Part shown: positions 44,701-53,076 of the stretch, piece after piece
How the letters are laid out: each line of letters opens with the position of its first letter
Numbering within the stretch: the first letter of the stretch is position 1
Translations under genes and position numbers: made by a program
NCBI RefSeq assembly: GCF_006438785.1
Contig: NZ_RCZB01000002.1
Span: 310,001-374,000, forward strand
Origin: Rhodanobacter glycinis
GTDB lineage: Bacteria; Pseudomonadota; Gammaproteobacteria; Xanthomonadales; Rhodanobacteraceae
DNA length: 64,000 bases
Direction: 5' to 3'
Notes under the pieces: model-generated
Seen by the model: only the letters and a program-made list of their open reading frames with translations
Database searches by the model: none
Told to the model about the DNA's origin: nothing

Positions 44701-46589
44701 TGGCGGCGTCGAACCAGACAGTTGATGTTTCACCCGCAAAGGGCTTGCTGCGCTTCATCACCTGCGGCAGCGTGGATGACGGCAAGAGCAGCCTGCTCGG
44801 ACGCCTGCTGTATGACGCCGGCATGCTGCCGGACGATCAACTGGCGGCACTGGCTCGCGACAGTCGCCGGCAGCATGCCGACGCGGGCGACGTGCTCGAT
44901 TTCTCGCTGCTCACCGACGGCCTGGATGCGGAGCGCCAGCAGGGCATCACCATCGACGTGGCGTACCGCTATTTTCATACCGCACGGCGCAGCTTCATCG
45001 TGGCCGATTGCCCGGGCCACGAGCAGTACACGCGCAACATGGCCACCGGCGCCTCCAACGCCGAGTTGGCGGTGGTGTTGGTCGACGCGCGCAAGGGTGT
45101 GCTGTCGCAGACGCGTCGCCACACTTATATATGCAGCCTGCTGGGTATCCGCCAGGTCGTGCTGGCCGTCAACAAGATGGATCTGGTCGACTACGACCAG
45201 TCCGCCTATGACACGATCGCCGGGGAATATCGCGAACTGGCGCAGAGCCTCGGCATCGTGGACGTGCATTGCCTGCCGGTGGCGGCACTGACCGGCGACA
45301 ACGTGGGCGCGCGTTCGGCGCGGATGCCCTGGTACGAGGGCGACAGCCTGCTCGCATTGCTGGAGTCGGTCGATGTCGTGCCATTTCGCGCCACCGATTT
45401 CCGCATGCCCGTGCAGTGGGTGAATCGCCCGGATCATTCGTTCCGCGGCTATGCCGGCACGATCTGCGGCGGTCGCGTGAGCTGCGGCGATGACGTGGTG
45501 GTGCAGCCCGGCGGGCAACGCGCACGCATCGAGCGCATCGTCACCGCCGACGGCGACCTGCCGGGCGCGGTGGACGGCCAGGCGGTGACATTGTGCCTGG
45601 ATCGCGAGATCGACGTGAGCCGCGGTGACGTGATCGCGGACGCGTTGCGTCCGACGCCGGTGGCTGACCAGTTCACTTGCCACCTGTTGTGGATGGGTGA
45701 TGCGGCGTTGCTGCCCAATCGCACCTACTGGCTGAAGATCGGCACGCGCACCGTCAATGCGCGGGTGATGTCGATCAAGTACAAGGTCGACGTCAACAGC
45801 CAGGCCCGGCTTGCCGCACGCCACCTCGCGCTCAACGAAGTGGGTTACTGCACGCTGGGGCTGGACGACGCCATCGCATTCGAGGCCTACGCCAGCAACC
45901 GCACGCTGGGCGGTTTCATCCTGATCGACCGCCAGAGCAACGCCACCGTGGCGTGCGGCATGCTGGATTTCGCGTTGGGCCGATCGACCAATGTGCACTG
46001 GCAACATGTCGACATCGACAAGGCCGTGCGCGCCGCCAGCAAGGGACAGCATCCACTGTGCCTGTGGTTCACCGGCCTGTCCGGCGCCGGCAAGTCCACC
46101 GTGGCGAACCTGGTCGAGCGTCGGCTGCATGCGCTCGGCTATCACACCTATCTGCTCGATGGCGACAACGTGCGCCATGGCATCAACAAGGATCTCGGCT
46201 TCACGCCGGAAGATCGTGTCGAGAACATCCGCCGCATCGCCGAGGTGGCGCATCTGATGGTGGATGCGGGGCTGATCGTGCTGGTCAGCGCGATTTCGCC
46301 GTATCGCAGCGAGCGGCGTTCGGCGCGTGAGCTGTTCGCGCAGGCGGAGTTCCTGGAAGTATTCGTCGACGCGCCGCTGGAGGAATGCGAAAGACGCGAT
46401 CCCAAGGGGCTCTACCGCAGGGCGCGTGCAGGCACGATCCGCAACTTCACCGGCATCGATGCGCCTTACGAAAGGCCCGAAGCACCGGACATCCATTTGC
46501 TGGCCAGCGGGCAACGGGCCGAACAACTGGCCGAGCAGGTCACCGGGCGAGTGCTTGCCGGCCTCGGTGACGCCGGCGCCGAGGCCTGA
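44700..46589 (+). CDS. cysNC: Bifunctional CysN/CysC: ATP-sulfurylase GTPase and APS kinase
   Basis: A 629-residue fusion. The CysN part (1 to about 435) is an EF-Tu-like GTPase: [18 protein letters not shown] (P-loop), [15 protein letters not shown] and NKMDLVDYD. The CysC part (about 445-629) is APS kinase: [18 protein letters not shown] (P-loop), [17 protein letters not shown], and [19 protein letters not shown]. Together with CysD it makes PAPS, the sulfate donor. The start is ATG 44700 overlapping the cysD stop; the longer frame upstream is inside cysD. The product is a substrate for the sulfotransferase at 18.3 kb. Confidence 0.96.
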   Translation: MAASNQTVDVSPAKGLLRFITCGSVDDGKSSLLGRLLYDAGMLPDDQLAALARDSRRQHADAGDVLDFSLLTDGLDAERQQGITIDVAYRYFHTARRSFIVADCPGHEQYTRNMATGASNAELAVVLVDARKGVLSQTRRHTYICSLLGIRQVVLAVNKMDLVDYDQSAYDTIAGEYRELAQSLGIVDVHCLPVAALTGDNVGARSARMPWYEGDSLLALLESVDVVPFRATDFRMPVQWVNRPDHSFRGYAGTICGGRVSCGDDVVVQPGGQRARIERIVTADGDLPGAVDGQAVTLCLDREIDVSRGDVIADALRPTPVADQFTCHLLWMGDAALLPNRTYWLKIGTRTVNARVMSIKYKVDVNSQARLAARHLALNEVGYCTLGLDDAIAFEAYASNRTLGGFILIDRQSNATVACGMLDFALGRSTNVHWQHVDIDKAVRAASKGQHPLCLWFTGLSGAGKSTVANLVERRLHALGYHTYLLDGDNVRHGINKDLGFTPEDRVENIRRIAEVAHLMVDAGLIVLVSAISPYRSERRSARELFAQAEFLEVFVDAPLEECERRDPKGLYRRARAGTIRNFTGIDAPYERPEAPDIHLLASGQRAEQLAEQVTGRVLAGLGDAGAEA

Positions 46590-46611
46590 TGGGGCATCGC
46601 TCCCGCGCGGC

Positions 46612-46640
46612 TTGGATTGCCCCGGCCCGGCGGCGATAAT
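46612..46640 (+). promoter_or_regulatory. Sigma-70-type promoter candidate for gcvT
   Basis: TTGGAT (46612-46617) and GATAAT (46635-46640) are separated by 17 bases, 31 bases before the gcvT start. No glycine riboswitch was recognised between the promoter and gcvT, and the leader would be too short for one. Confidence 0.45.
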
Positions 46641-46670
46641 GCAGGACTTTCCCCGCAAGGCACTGCCGCG

Positions 46671-47771
<1,101 letters not shown>

Positions 47772-47856
47772 TTCCCCGCCCATTTTTCCCCCGCGGCGGA
47801 TGTGGCTAGAATCACCGCCTGTACCCTGACTTACACCTAACGACTGGACCCCGATC

Positions 47857-48252
47857 ATGAGCGAGATTCCTGGCGATCTGAAATTCCTCAAGTCCCACGA
47901 GTGGGCCCGCGTCGAAGACGATGGCCTGGTCCGTGTCGGCATCTCCGACCATGCGCAGGGCCAGCTCGGCGACCTGGTTTACGTGGAGCTGCCGGAAGTC
48001 GGTTCTGCCGTGAAGGCAGGCACCGGCGCGGCCGTGGTGGAGTCGGTGAAGGCCGCCTCGGACATCTATGCGCCGGTTTCCGGCGAAGTCGTCGAAGTCA
48101 ACGAGCTGCTCAACGACAAGCCCGAGATCATCAACGAAGACGCCTTCGGCGACGGCTGGATCTTCCTGGTGCGTCCGAGCGATCGTGCCGAGCTCGACGA
48201 GTTGCTCGACGCGAATGACTACGAAGCACTGGTCGAGAACGAAGACCACTGA
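47857..48252 (+). CDS. gcvH: Glycine cleavage system H protein
   Basis: A 131-residue lipoyl carrier protein that shuttles the aminomethyl group among the P, T and L proteins. The N-terminus is [18 protein letters not shown], and the lipoylated lysine lies in [19 protein letters not shown]. The C-terminal part has [11 protein letters not shown]. It may be read through from gcvT. A TAGAAT hexamer at 47807-47812 could be an own -10 element, but no good -35 matches it. The gene ends in a strong terminator. Confidence 0.97.
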   Translation: MSEIPGDLKFLKSHEWARVEDDGLVRVGISDHAQGQLGDLVYVELPEVGSAVKAGTGAAVVESVKAASDIYAPVSGEVVEVNELLNDKPEIINEDAFGDGWIFLVRPSDRAELDELLDANDYEALVENEDH

Positions 48253-48275
48253 GTCTCCCGTCATCGAGCACGAAA

Positions 48276-48308
48276 TTGCCGGCCGCCTAGTGCGGCCGGC
48301 AACGTTTT
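48276..48308 (+). terminator. Rho-independent terminator after gcvH
   Basis: TTGCCGGCCGC (48276-48286) and GCGGCCGGCAA (48292-48302) form a perfect 11-bp stem with a five-base loop, followed by CGTTTT. It ends the gcvTH transcript. Confidence 0.8.
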
Positions 48309-48816
48309 CGGGGTAGCCGTTCGCAACATGTGGATCGCGCATATCGGCATGAGGTGCAGCGGGTTCGATGGAAGATCCGCATCGTGTGTCTTCTGGGTGG
48401 GCCACGTCGACTCGCGTCGCCCGCGCGGAACTATCAGCGCGATGTCTGTCGATCAGGTCGTGTTGAAATGGTGGCCGCATTCGTACGCATCGTCGATGCA
48501 GTCGGTCAGGAAAACTTGCTCGTGCGCGCAGACCTCGACGATGAGTGGAAGGGACTTCGCGATTCGACTCGCGGACCGTCGAACTGTCCGAGAGGAACGA
48601 TGGCCGGAATTTTCCGGGTACTCCGGCCCGTCGATGAAAATCATTTCAGTCGTGTTCCGTTCATCTGGCGGGAGCGTCGCGGCCACCCCGATCATGGCCC
48701 TCAACGAAACGCTAGTCGCATGACTTGCCATGCTGTCGGTATCGAGGTCGTTGTCCCGAAAACGTTGTGCAGCAACGGTTTCAAGACATTGGCATATTTT
48801 CAAGCTAATATTGTTT

Positions 48817-48832
48817 GGACGTATGGACGTCC
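48817..48832. promoter_or_regulatory. Tandem met-box-like operator upstream of metJ
   Basis: Two abutting 8-mers, GGACGTAT (48817-48824) and GGACGTCC (48825-48832), each match the met-box consensus AGACGTCT in six of eight positions, in the tandem layout MetJ dimers bind. A -10-like TAATAT lies just upstream at 48806-48811. The site is 155 bases before the metJ start, indicating autoregulation. No comparable tandem site was seen before cbs or metB. Confidence 0.6.
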
Positions 48833-48986
48833 AATTCATAATGCCGCATTTACCCGGCAGGCCTTGTCGCACAGGGGTTGCGGTCCGATCGGGGCGAGCG
48901 AAGTGGTTTGATTTCATGATTAAAATCAATTGACAGCCGAAATCTTCAGGGATAGCTTTCGCAACAGATCACGGGGAATGCGCTTT

Positions 48987-49517
48987 ATGGCAACAGCAAA
49001 ATTCATCAAGCCTTATGTCGAGCACGGTGAAAAGGCCAATGCAGTACGCAAGATCACTGTCTCGATTCCGCTGCACGTTTTGCGGCGGCTTTCTGATTTG
49101 CGCACCCACCGTCAAGTGAACAATCTTCGGCACGCTACCAACAGCGACTTGTTGGTCGAAGCGTTCCTGCACGCTTTTACTGGGCAACCACTGCCAACTG
49201 ATGAGGAGCTGAGACGAACCATGGCCACTGCCAAGAAATCCGCCGCAAAGAAACCGGCCGCCAAGAAATCGGCCGCCAAGAAATCCACCGTGAAGAAGGT
49301 TGCCGCCAAGAAGCCGGCCGCCAAGAAAGCTGCCGTGAGGAAGGTTGCCGCCAAGAAGCCGGCCGCCAAGAAAGCTGCTGCCAAGAAACCGGCAGCTGCC
49401 AAGAAGACCGCTGTAAAGAAAGTCGCGAAGAAGGCTGCGCCAAAGAAGGCTGCCGCCAAGAAAGCTGCACCGGCCAAGGTGGTCAAGGCCACCAAGACCG
49501 CCAAAGCCAAGAAGTAA
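48987..49517 (+). CDS. metJ: Methionine repressor MetJ with C-terminal histone-H1-like tail
   Basis: A 176-residue protein. Residues 1-76 are MetJ, a ribbon-helix-helix repressor that uses S-adenosylmethionine as corepressor: [17 protein letters not shown], the DNA-reading strand [11 protein letters not shown], then [16 protein letters not shown] and [14 protein letters not shown]. Enteric MetJ is about 105 residues and ends in a helix that is replaced here. From residue 79 to 176 the protein is almost only Lys, Ala, Pro and Val in [13 protein letters not shown] repeats, like histone-H1-like bacterial DNA-binding tails. ATG 48987 has GGGGAA upstream. An internal in-frame ATG (49221), with GAGGAG twelve bases upstream, could also produce the tail alone. 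Confidence 0.88.
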   Translation: MATAKFIKPYVEHGEKANAVRKITVSIPLHVLRRLSDLRTHRQVNNLRHATNSDLLVEAFLHAFTGQPLPTDEELRRTMATAKKSAAKKPAAKKSAAKKSTVKKVAAKKPAAKKAAVRKVAAKKPAAKKAAAKKPAAAKKTAVKKVAKKAAPKKAAAKKAAPAKVVKATKTAKAKK

Positions 49518-49566
49518 GCCACACGCAATAAGCGACACCATCAAATAAGACAAGTTATCGATATTT

Positions 49567-49596
49567 CTCTCCCCGCGGTGCCCAGCGCGGGGAGAG
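49567..49596 (+). terminator. Hairpin after metJ
   Basis: CTCTCCCCGCG (49567-49577) pairs perfectly with CGCGGGGAGAG (49586-49596), eight-base loop. No T-run follows on the plus strand; on the minus strand the stem is followed by AAATAT. It is the first stable structure after metJ. Confidence 0.5.
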
Positions 49597-49612
49597 CACT
49601 TCGAGAAGCCTT

Positions 49613-49633
49613 CGTCCCGGCCTGGCCGGGACG
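49613..49633 (+). terminator. Second hairpin after metJ, possible terminator
   Basis: CGTCCCGGC (49613-49621) and GCCGGGACG (49625-49633) form a perfect 9-bp stem with a three-base loop, followed by CTTCGTTT. No gene was recognised in the rest of the 49518-49938 gap, which must carry the promoter of the tonB-like gene. Confidence 0.55.
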
Positions 49634-49938
49634 CTTCGTTTGTGGGGCCGGAAAGTCTGGCCGGCGTCGCCACGCTGCCTTGCGCTGCAGAGTGCAGGCC
49701 ATGATTCGCGCAGCCCCGGACGATTCCGGACTCCTGTTCGTTAATACGATCCTGCCCGTGGACTGTCGCCCCTGGAACATATTTCCTTGGCGTGTTGTGA
49801 AATCACGCACCATTTGCCGTGCCTCCATATTGGAGTTACCTTTCGCACATCCGCGCCGCGGTGAATCCGGGGGATTCACCGCTCCTGGATCGACAGGGGG
49901 AAAAAGCGCGGGTATCTGTCGACACTCAGTGAGAGACC

Positions 49939-50985
49939 ATGGATACCCGATACATACCAGTTACACGCCGGCATGCGCGTGGGGCCGTCAAGCCCGTAGT
50001 CATCGCCGTCATCGCCGTCATCGCCCTGCTGGCCGTGGCTGCTTGGTTCCTCATCATCAAGCCACACCAGGATCTGGTCATGGCTGACGCGGGCGGCCAT
50101 CCGTCCACGCCGGTATCCACAGCCACGCGGTCGGCGCCACCGCCGGCCGATGTGGCGGGGATGGACGTCAATCAGCTGCTGGCCGAAGCACGCACGGCCA
50201 TGAACGAGCAGCGCTACCTTGCGCCAACGGGCAACAACGCATTCCTGTTCTATCTGCGGGTGCTGGAGAAGGACCCCGGCAACAAGGTGGCGTCCGACGC
50301 GTTGCGTGAAACCTTCCCGTTCGCCGCCACCTCGGCGGAGCAGGCGATCAACTCGCGTGACTTCAATGAAGCGCAGCGCCAGATCGATCTACTCGCCAAG
50401 GCCGATCCGACCAACTTCACGTTGACCATCCTGCGCTCCAAACTGGATGCGCAACGCAAGACGCTAGACAAGCAGCAGCAGCTTGCGGCCGATCAGGAGA
50501 AAGCACAGCAGCTGGCGGCGCAAAAGGCTGCGGCCGACAAGGTGGCGGCGGACAAGCTTGCCGCCGAACAGCAAAAAGCCCAGCTGGCAGCCGAGCAGGC
50601 AAAGACGCAGCAGGCCCGTACAGCGCAGTCGACCGGGCAGCAGGCTGCGAAAGCTCCGTCCGGAGCAGGTGACAGCACCGCGACTGCCGGCGCAGACAGC
50701 GGCAATGCCGCTGGTCAGGCCGCCGGCGCCGTGCTGCTGAAGGCGGTAGGTGCGCGTTACCCCACAGCGGCGATGCGCGCGCGGCAGGAGGGTTGGGTGG
50801 TGGTGTCGTTCACGGTCGACGCCGATGGAGGGACCAGCGACGTCAAGGTGGTTGACGCGCAGCCTCGTCGTATCTTCGATCGCGCTGCGATGGATGCGGT
50901 GGAGCGCTACCGGTTCACGCCGGCGATGAAGGATGGCGTGGCCGTTTCCAGCACCAAGCAGCAGCGGATCGAGTTCAAGCTCTGA
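49939..50985 (+). CDS. TonB-family protein (energy transducer type)
   Basis: A 348-residue inner-membrane protein. One transmembrane helix (about 18-41, VVIAVIAVIALLAVAAWFLI) follows a basic N-terminus. A helical region (about 75-165) and an Ala/Gln/Lys-rich coiled coil (about 170-235) come next. The C-terminal TonB domain (about 262-348) has ARYPTAAMRARQEGWVVVSF, VDADGGTSDVKVVDAQP and AVERYRFTPA. The usual Pro-rich periplasm-spanning region is replaced by the coiled coil. No exbB/exbD lies nearby, so transport energisation is not proven. ATG 49939 is the only reasonable start. Confidence 0.82.
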   Translation: MDTRYIPVTRRHARGAVKPVVIAVIAVIALLAVAAWFLIIKPHQDLVMADAGGHPSTPVSTATRSAPPPADVAGMDVNQLLAEARTAMNEQRYLAPTGNNAFLFYLRVLEKDPGNKVASDALRETFPFAATSAEQAINSRDFNEAQRQIDLLAKADPTNFTLTILRSKLDAQRKTLDKQQQLAADQEKAQQLAAQKAAADKVAADKLAAEQQKAQLAAEQAKTQQARTAQSTGQQAAKAPSGAGDSTATAGADSGNAAGQAAGAVLLKAVGARYPTAAMRARQEGWVVVSFTVDADGGTSDVKVVDAQPRRIFDRAAMDAVERYRFTPAMKDGVAVSSTKQQRIEFKL

Positions 50986-51017
50986 GTGCTGAGCCGCCGA
51001 CGTGACAGCTCAAACCG

Positions 51018-51053
51018 GACGGCGCATGTTTCACATGCGCCGTCTTTCGTTTT
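51018..51053 (+). terminator. Rho-independent terminator after the tonB-like gene
   Basis: GACGGCGCATGT (51018-51029) and ACATGCGCCGTC (51033-51044) form a perfect 12-bp stem with loop TTC, followed by TTTCGTTTT. It lies between convergent genes. Confidence 0.85.
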
Positions 51054-51079
51054 GAAGGTTGTCCGCCGATCGCCCCGAC

Positions 51080-52378
51080 TCAGTGGCGACGTGTCGCACG
51101 ATGCTTGCGTGGCTTCATGCGCCTTGGCGCTGCCGCAGGTGCCGAGGTCCTGGCATTGCCTTCGATCTCGGCCCAATCCACATGCGGCAGGCCCAACAGA
51201 TCGTCGAACACCATCGGCATCAGGCCGCTGGGTGTGGGGCCGGTGGAGTTCCACAACGTGACCACGCCGGCCTGGTACTTCGGAAAAAATCCGATCATGG
51301 TGCGATAGCCGGCCACGGCGCCAGCGTGATAGATCAGCGTTTCGCCGCCGTACTCGTACACCCGCCAACCCATCGCATAGTGCGCTTCGGTCAGTCGCGC
51401 ACGGCGCCATGGCGTGGCATGCAACTCGCTGGGCGTGGAAACGCCGGGGGCGTGCAGCACATCCAGCAATGAGGTGGGCAGTACATCCTGGCGATCGCCC
51501 ATCTGCGCGATCAGCCATTTCTCCATGTCGCGCAGGCTGGCGTTGACGCCCGCCGCCGGCGCCACCCGGTAATAGGTTTCACTCGGGTCGAACGGTATCC
51601 AGCCGCGACTGGATGCGCGGTGCGGACGTGCCCAGCTCTTGCTAGATTCCAGTGCCGCACGACCGTAGCTGGCGGTGGTCATCCCCAGCGGATAGAAGAT
51701 CCGCTTGTCGACCTGGCGGTAGAAGAAGTCGCCGGTACGCGCGAGCACCACGTCGCCGATCATGCCGAAGGCGACGTTCTGGTAGCCGTAGCACTGACCG
51801 ACGCCACAGACCAGATTGACCTCGTCCAGCTTGCGCACCAGCTCCTCGTAGGGAATGTCGCCTTCGAGCATGTTGTCGTAGGTATTGCGCGGCAGACCCA
51901 GCCGTTGCCCCAGGATGTCGCTCACCGTGGCCTGGGAGGCTGCCTGCATGTCCTTGAGCTTGAAATACGGCAGCACGTCGACCAGCTTGGTATCCCAGCT
52001 CAGCTTGCCATCGTCCACCAGCAGGCCGGTGATGGCGGTGGCAAAGGCCTTCGACAACGAGGCGAGCCGAAACACGGTGTCCGCTGTGACCGGTTGTCTG
52101 GTGGCGGCATCGGCGTAGCCAACGGTACCTTCGAAGACCACCTTGCCATCGATCACCACTGCCGTGACCAGACCGGCAACGGCATGGCGCTCGCCAAGAC
52201 GGTTGAGCCAGCGCTGGTAGTCAGCGACGGTCTGTTTGATGCGCGCCGGTGGCAGGTTCTGCGGCGCGCTGCGAACGCTGACAGTGGGCGATGACGCGGC
52301 CGACGTGGCGGCACAAGGCAGTGTGCAGGCCAGCCCGAGTGCGCCGCCGATCAACAGGAATATCTTTCGAAACTGCAT
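51080..52378 (-). CDS. Exported serine hydrolase of the class C beta-lactamase family
   Basis: A 432-residue protein with a signal peptide (MQFRKIFLLIGGALGLACT and so on). The penicillin-binding-protein-like hydrolase fold shows the active-site SxxK in FRLASLSKAFATAITG and YxN in CYGYQNVAFGMIGD. The third motif is probably HAGAVAGYRTMI, in place of KTG. The C-terminus is basic and Ala/Pro-rich. Such proteins include esterases, DD-peptidases and beta-lactamases; the substrate cannot be told. ATG 52376-52378 is the start because it begins the signal peptide. It is divergent from lemA by 55 bases. Confidence 0.85.
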   Translation of the reverse strand: MQFRKIFLLIGGALGLACTLPCAATSAASSPTVSVRSAPQNLPPARIKQTVADYQRWLNRLGERHAVAGLVTAVVIDGKVVFEGTVGYADAATRQPVTADTVFRLASLSKAFATAITGLLVDDGKLSWDTKLVDVLPYFKLKDMQAASQATVSDILGQRLGLPRNTYDNMLEGDIPYEELVRKLDEVNLVCGVGQCYGYQNVAFGMIGDVVLARTGDFFYRQVDKRIFYPLGMTTASYGRAALESSKSWARPHRASSRGWIPFDPSETYYRVAPAAGVNASLRDMEKWLIAQMGDRQDVLPTSLLDVLHAPGVSTPSELHATPWRRARLTEAHYAMGWRVYEYGGETLIYHAGAVAGYRTMIGFFPKYQAGVVTLWNSTGPTPSGLMPMVFDDLLGLPHVDWAEIEGNARTSAPAAAPRRMKPRKHRATRRH

Positions 52379-52433
52379 GGTATTCTGATGGGGTTCCGGC
52401 GTGGGGATGCGCCTCAGGGTGGAGAGTCTACCG

Positions 52434-53021
52434 ATGGGCCTGATCATTTTTCTTGTTGTTGTCGTTCTGATTGTCTTGTACTTCGTGGCGATCTACAACG
52501 GACTGGTCACTTCGCGTAACAGTTACAAGAACGCGTTTGCCCAGATCGACGTGCAGCTGACTCGCCGACACGACCTGATCCCGAATCTGGTCGAAACCGC
52601 CAAAGGTTACCTCGCACACGAACGCGGCACGCTGGAGGCGGTGGTGCAGGCCCGCAACGCGGCGGTCAGCGGGCTGGCCGGTGCCAAGGCCAACCCCGGT
52701 GATCCAGCCGCGATGCAGCAGCTGGCCAGCAGCGAAAATGCCCTGACCCAGACACTGGGTCATTTGTTCGCGCTGCAGGAAGCTTACCCCGACCTGAAAG
52801 CCAACCAGACCATGATGCAGCTCTCCGAAGAGCTGACCTCGACCGAGAACCGGGTCGCGTTCGCACGGCAGGCCTATAACGATTCGGTGCTGACCTACAA
52901 CAACAAGCGTGAAGTCTTTCCCGCCTCGTTCGTGGCCAACAGCTTCGGCTTCGTCGCGGCCGAGCCGCTGAAGATCGAGGATCCGGCCGTGCGTGACGTG
53001 CCGAAGGTTTCCTTCACCTGA
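52434..53021 (+). CDS. lemA: LemA family protein
   Basis: A 195-residue membrane protein with one N-terminal transmembrane helix (MGLIIFLVVVVLIVLYFVAIY) and a helical bundle. Family motifs: NSYKNAFAQIDVQLTRRHDL, IPNLVETAKGYLAHERGTLE, and a C-terminal FPASFVANSFGF. GGAGAG lies seven bases before ATG 52434. LemA genes are commonly paired with membrane proteases, as here with the M48 peptidase gene 55 bases downstream. Function is unresolved in general. Confidence 0.93.
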   Translation: MGLIIFLVVVVLIVLYFVAIYNGLVTSRNSYKNAFAQIDVQLTRRHDLIPNLVETAKGYLAHERGTLEAVVQARNAAVSGLAGAKANPGDPAAMQQLASSENALTQTLGHLFALQEAYPDLKANQTMMQLSEELTSTENRVAFARQAYNDSVLTYNNKREVFPASFVANSFGFVAAEPLKIEDPAVRDVPKVSFT

Positions 53022-53026
53022 TCGCC

Positions 53027-53054
53027 GTGCATCGCGGCTGTAGTCGCGATGCAC
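53027..53054. repeat. Hairpin between lemA and the M48 gene, REP-like
   Basis: GTGCATCGCG (53027-53036) and CGCGATGCAC (53045-53054) form a perfect 10-bp stem. The sequence GCATCGCGnCTG resembles the REP unit at 55038-55060, so it may be a single degenerate copy placed inside the operon. Confidence 0.6.
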
Positions 53055-53076
53055 GCGTTCAGCCGCTGGAGCCTCC

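Larger units (their letters stand above)
48253..48986. other. Gap between gcvH and metJ, no confident gene
   Basis: About 730 bases hold the gcvH terminator on the left and the metJ operator on the right. In between, open frames exist on both strands. On the minus strand, 48453-48731 could encode about 92 residues including IGVAATLPPDERN and MIFIDGPEYPEN, which look somewhat protein-like. I recognise no family, and there is no clear ribosome-binding site, so I leave it uncalled. It may be a decayed gene. Confidence 0.4.

Noticed and set aside
46590..46670. Glycine riboswitch before gcvT
   Set aside because: Only about 80 bases are available, with a good promoter inside them; no tandem aptamer structure.
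48330..48911. Plus-strand frame of 193 codons between gcvH and metJ
   Set aside because: Composition and codon pattern are not gene-like, no ribosome-binding site, and it runs over the metJ operator.
49112..49528. Minus-strand frame of 138 codons opposite the H1-like tail of metJ
   Set aside because: Leu/Ala/Phe-rich text arises from reading AAG/GCC repeats backwards; looks like a membrane protein only by accident.
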